Shown here in pieces: positions 4,542 through 5,274 of a DNA stretch of 5,274 nt (positions are counted from its first letter, which is position 1; each line of letters begins with the position of its first letter). Source of the stretch: Promethearchaeota archaeon (GTDB lineage: Archaea; Asgardarchaeota; Lokiarchaeia; Sigynarchaeales; SOKP01); contig JAUWDN010000113.1 of NCBI GenBank assembly GCA_030608765.1, forward strand, positions 1 to 5,274. Reading direction: 5' to 3'. The translations under genes and the position numbers were made by a program. Under the pieces are notes generated by a model, which saw only the letters and a program-made list of their open reading frames with translations, made no database searches and was not told the origin of the DNA.

Positions 4542-5274
4542 TTAAATTGGATCCTTTTTAACGACTAGCTTGACTAACAAAATTCCTAAAACAGAAGGGA
4601 TTATTCCGACGCCTATAATTGCATATAATACTAAATCAACCATACTATCGAAATACACATATGTAAATAATTGCCCTAAACTATCTATTAGATAATGTAA
4701 AATAATCGAAGGGATTAAACTCTTAGTTTTAATGTAAAGATAGCCAAAGAGTAAGCCTAAAAGTGATGCGTAGATTACTTGTAACCCCGTAAAAATCAAA
4801 ATACCTCCCATTAAGAGGTTGAAGAAATGGAATAAACCAAATAATATGGATACGACAATTAGTACCGTAGTTCGAGAATATTTCCTTAAATTTAATGTAG
4901 AAATTACCCCTCTAAAAGAAACCTCCTCCCAGATTCCAGGGATTAGCATTATTACAAAAAGAAACCATCCAAAAAAGACACTATTACCTATTATTTTTGG
5001 ATTTCCAAAAATTACACTAAAATCGAATATATAATTGCCAAAAATATTACCAGTAATAAATGTACTAATGAAATATATTATTGAACAACCAATTCCAAGA
5101 AGTATATTGCGTACTATTTTTCTATCAGGTTTTAGACCGATTGTTTTAATGTAATCTTTTAGAGATTCTTTTCCATTTGGAAGGCCCAATGATCGTCTAA
5201 CAACAAATATCCAGAGCAATGCCATTACACCAAAAGTAACGAAGAAATCAATGAAAAGAAATGCAATGTCAGGT
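4542..5274 (-). CDS. CPBP-family intramembrane glutamic protease, 5' end outside the window
   Basis: A polytopic membrane protein of the CPBP (CAAX protease/bacteriocin-processing, Abi) family. Counting from the internal Met at 5225, motif 1 is E100-E101-x3-R105, motif 2 is F129-x3-H133, and motif 3 is H177-x3-D181. These are the catalytic Glu and His residues of the Rce1-type glutamic protease fold, so the enzyme looks intact. Hydrophobic segments surround them at roughly 39-60, 82-98, 119-136, 141-163, 170-190 and 196-219. Starting at 5225 would leave the first segment only about nine residues long. The frame stays open to the window edge and adds a further hydrophobic stretch (FLFIDFF), which completes a normal helix before the RRSLGLP turn. 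The true start is therefore beyond 5274. Family members process prenylated or bacteriocin-like peptides or act in immunity and signalling; the substrate here is unknown. Confidence 0.85.
   Translation of the reverse strand, partial: PDIAFLFIDFFVTFGVMALLWIFVVRRSLGLPNGKESLKDYIKTIGLKPDRKIVRNILLGIGCSIIYFISTFITGNIFGNYIFDFSVIFGNPKIIGNSVFFGWFLFVIMLIPGIWEEVSFRGVISTLNLRKYSRTTVLIVVSILFGLFHFFNLLMGGILIFTGLQVIYASLLGLLFGYLYIKTKSLIPSIILHYLIDSLGQLFTYVYFDSMVDLVLYAIIGVGIIPSVLGILLVKLVVKKDPI

Noticed and set aside
4819..5034. 71-codon plus-strand frame
   Set aside because: It lies antisense to the EExxxR and FxxxH motifs of the CPBP protease, with no RBS or recognisable product.

Overview
The window most likely comes from an AT-rich archaeon, probably an Asgard (Promethearchaeota, Lokiarchaeia-like) genome. 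This rests on three things: archaeal-style promoters (TATA elements about 25-30 bp before likely leaderless starts), archaeal Shine-Dalgarno sequences (GGAGTGA, GAGG), and a zinc-ribbon protein at 1022-1870 whose N-terminus resembles a paralogous family I associate with Lokiarchaeal genomes. The lineage call is recognition from memory, not a search result.

Layout, left to right. (1) Bases 1-51, minus strand: the first 17 codons of a gene leaving the window, resembling the N-terminus of a GNAT acetyltransferase. (2) 100-882, minus: an LsrF/DhnA-type class I aldolase-fold enzyme with its Schiff-base lysine, behind a strong TATA box and apparently leaderless. (3) 1022-1870, minus: an Asgard-type zinc-ribbon protein of unknown function with a good RBS. 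(4) 1871-2113: an AT-rich divergent spacer with two perfect inverted repeats whose centres lie 32 bp apart. (5) 2114-2323, plus: a 2[4Fe-4S] ferredoxin with a GTG start. (6) 2320-3057, minus: a rubredoxin-like domain fused to a metallo-beta-lactamase (MBL) fold that keeps metal site 1 but lacks the site 2 residues. Its stop codon overlaps that of the ferredoxin in a shared TTAA. (7) 3058-3217: a second divergent spacer with a TATA box and a strong RBS for the next gene. (8) 3218-4498, plus: a membrane-embedded M28 zinc peptidase with all metal ligands and a transmembrane insertion between the first two. (9) 4542-5274, minus: a CPBP (CAAX protease/bacteriocin-processing) intramembrane glutamic protease that runs off the right edge.

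The genes do not form one operon: strands alternate and most have their own start region. Two local themes stand out. The first is a redox pair, the ferredoxin and the rubredoxin-MBL protein, arranged tail to tail. The second is a pair of convergent membrane proteases. The LsrF-like enzyme has no AI-2 uptake, kinase or regulator gene beside it in this window, so a role in AI-2 breakdown cannot be assumed. I see no tRNA, rRNA, CRISPR array, insertion sequence or origin. No gene-free stretch exceeds 300 bases. The best candidate for an under-described system is the rubredoxin-MBL protein with its adjoining ferredoxin.
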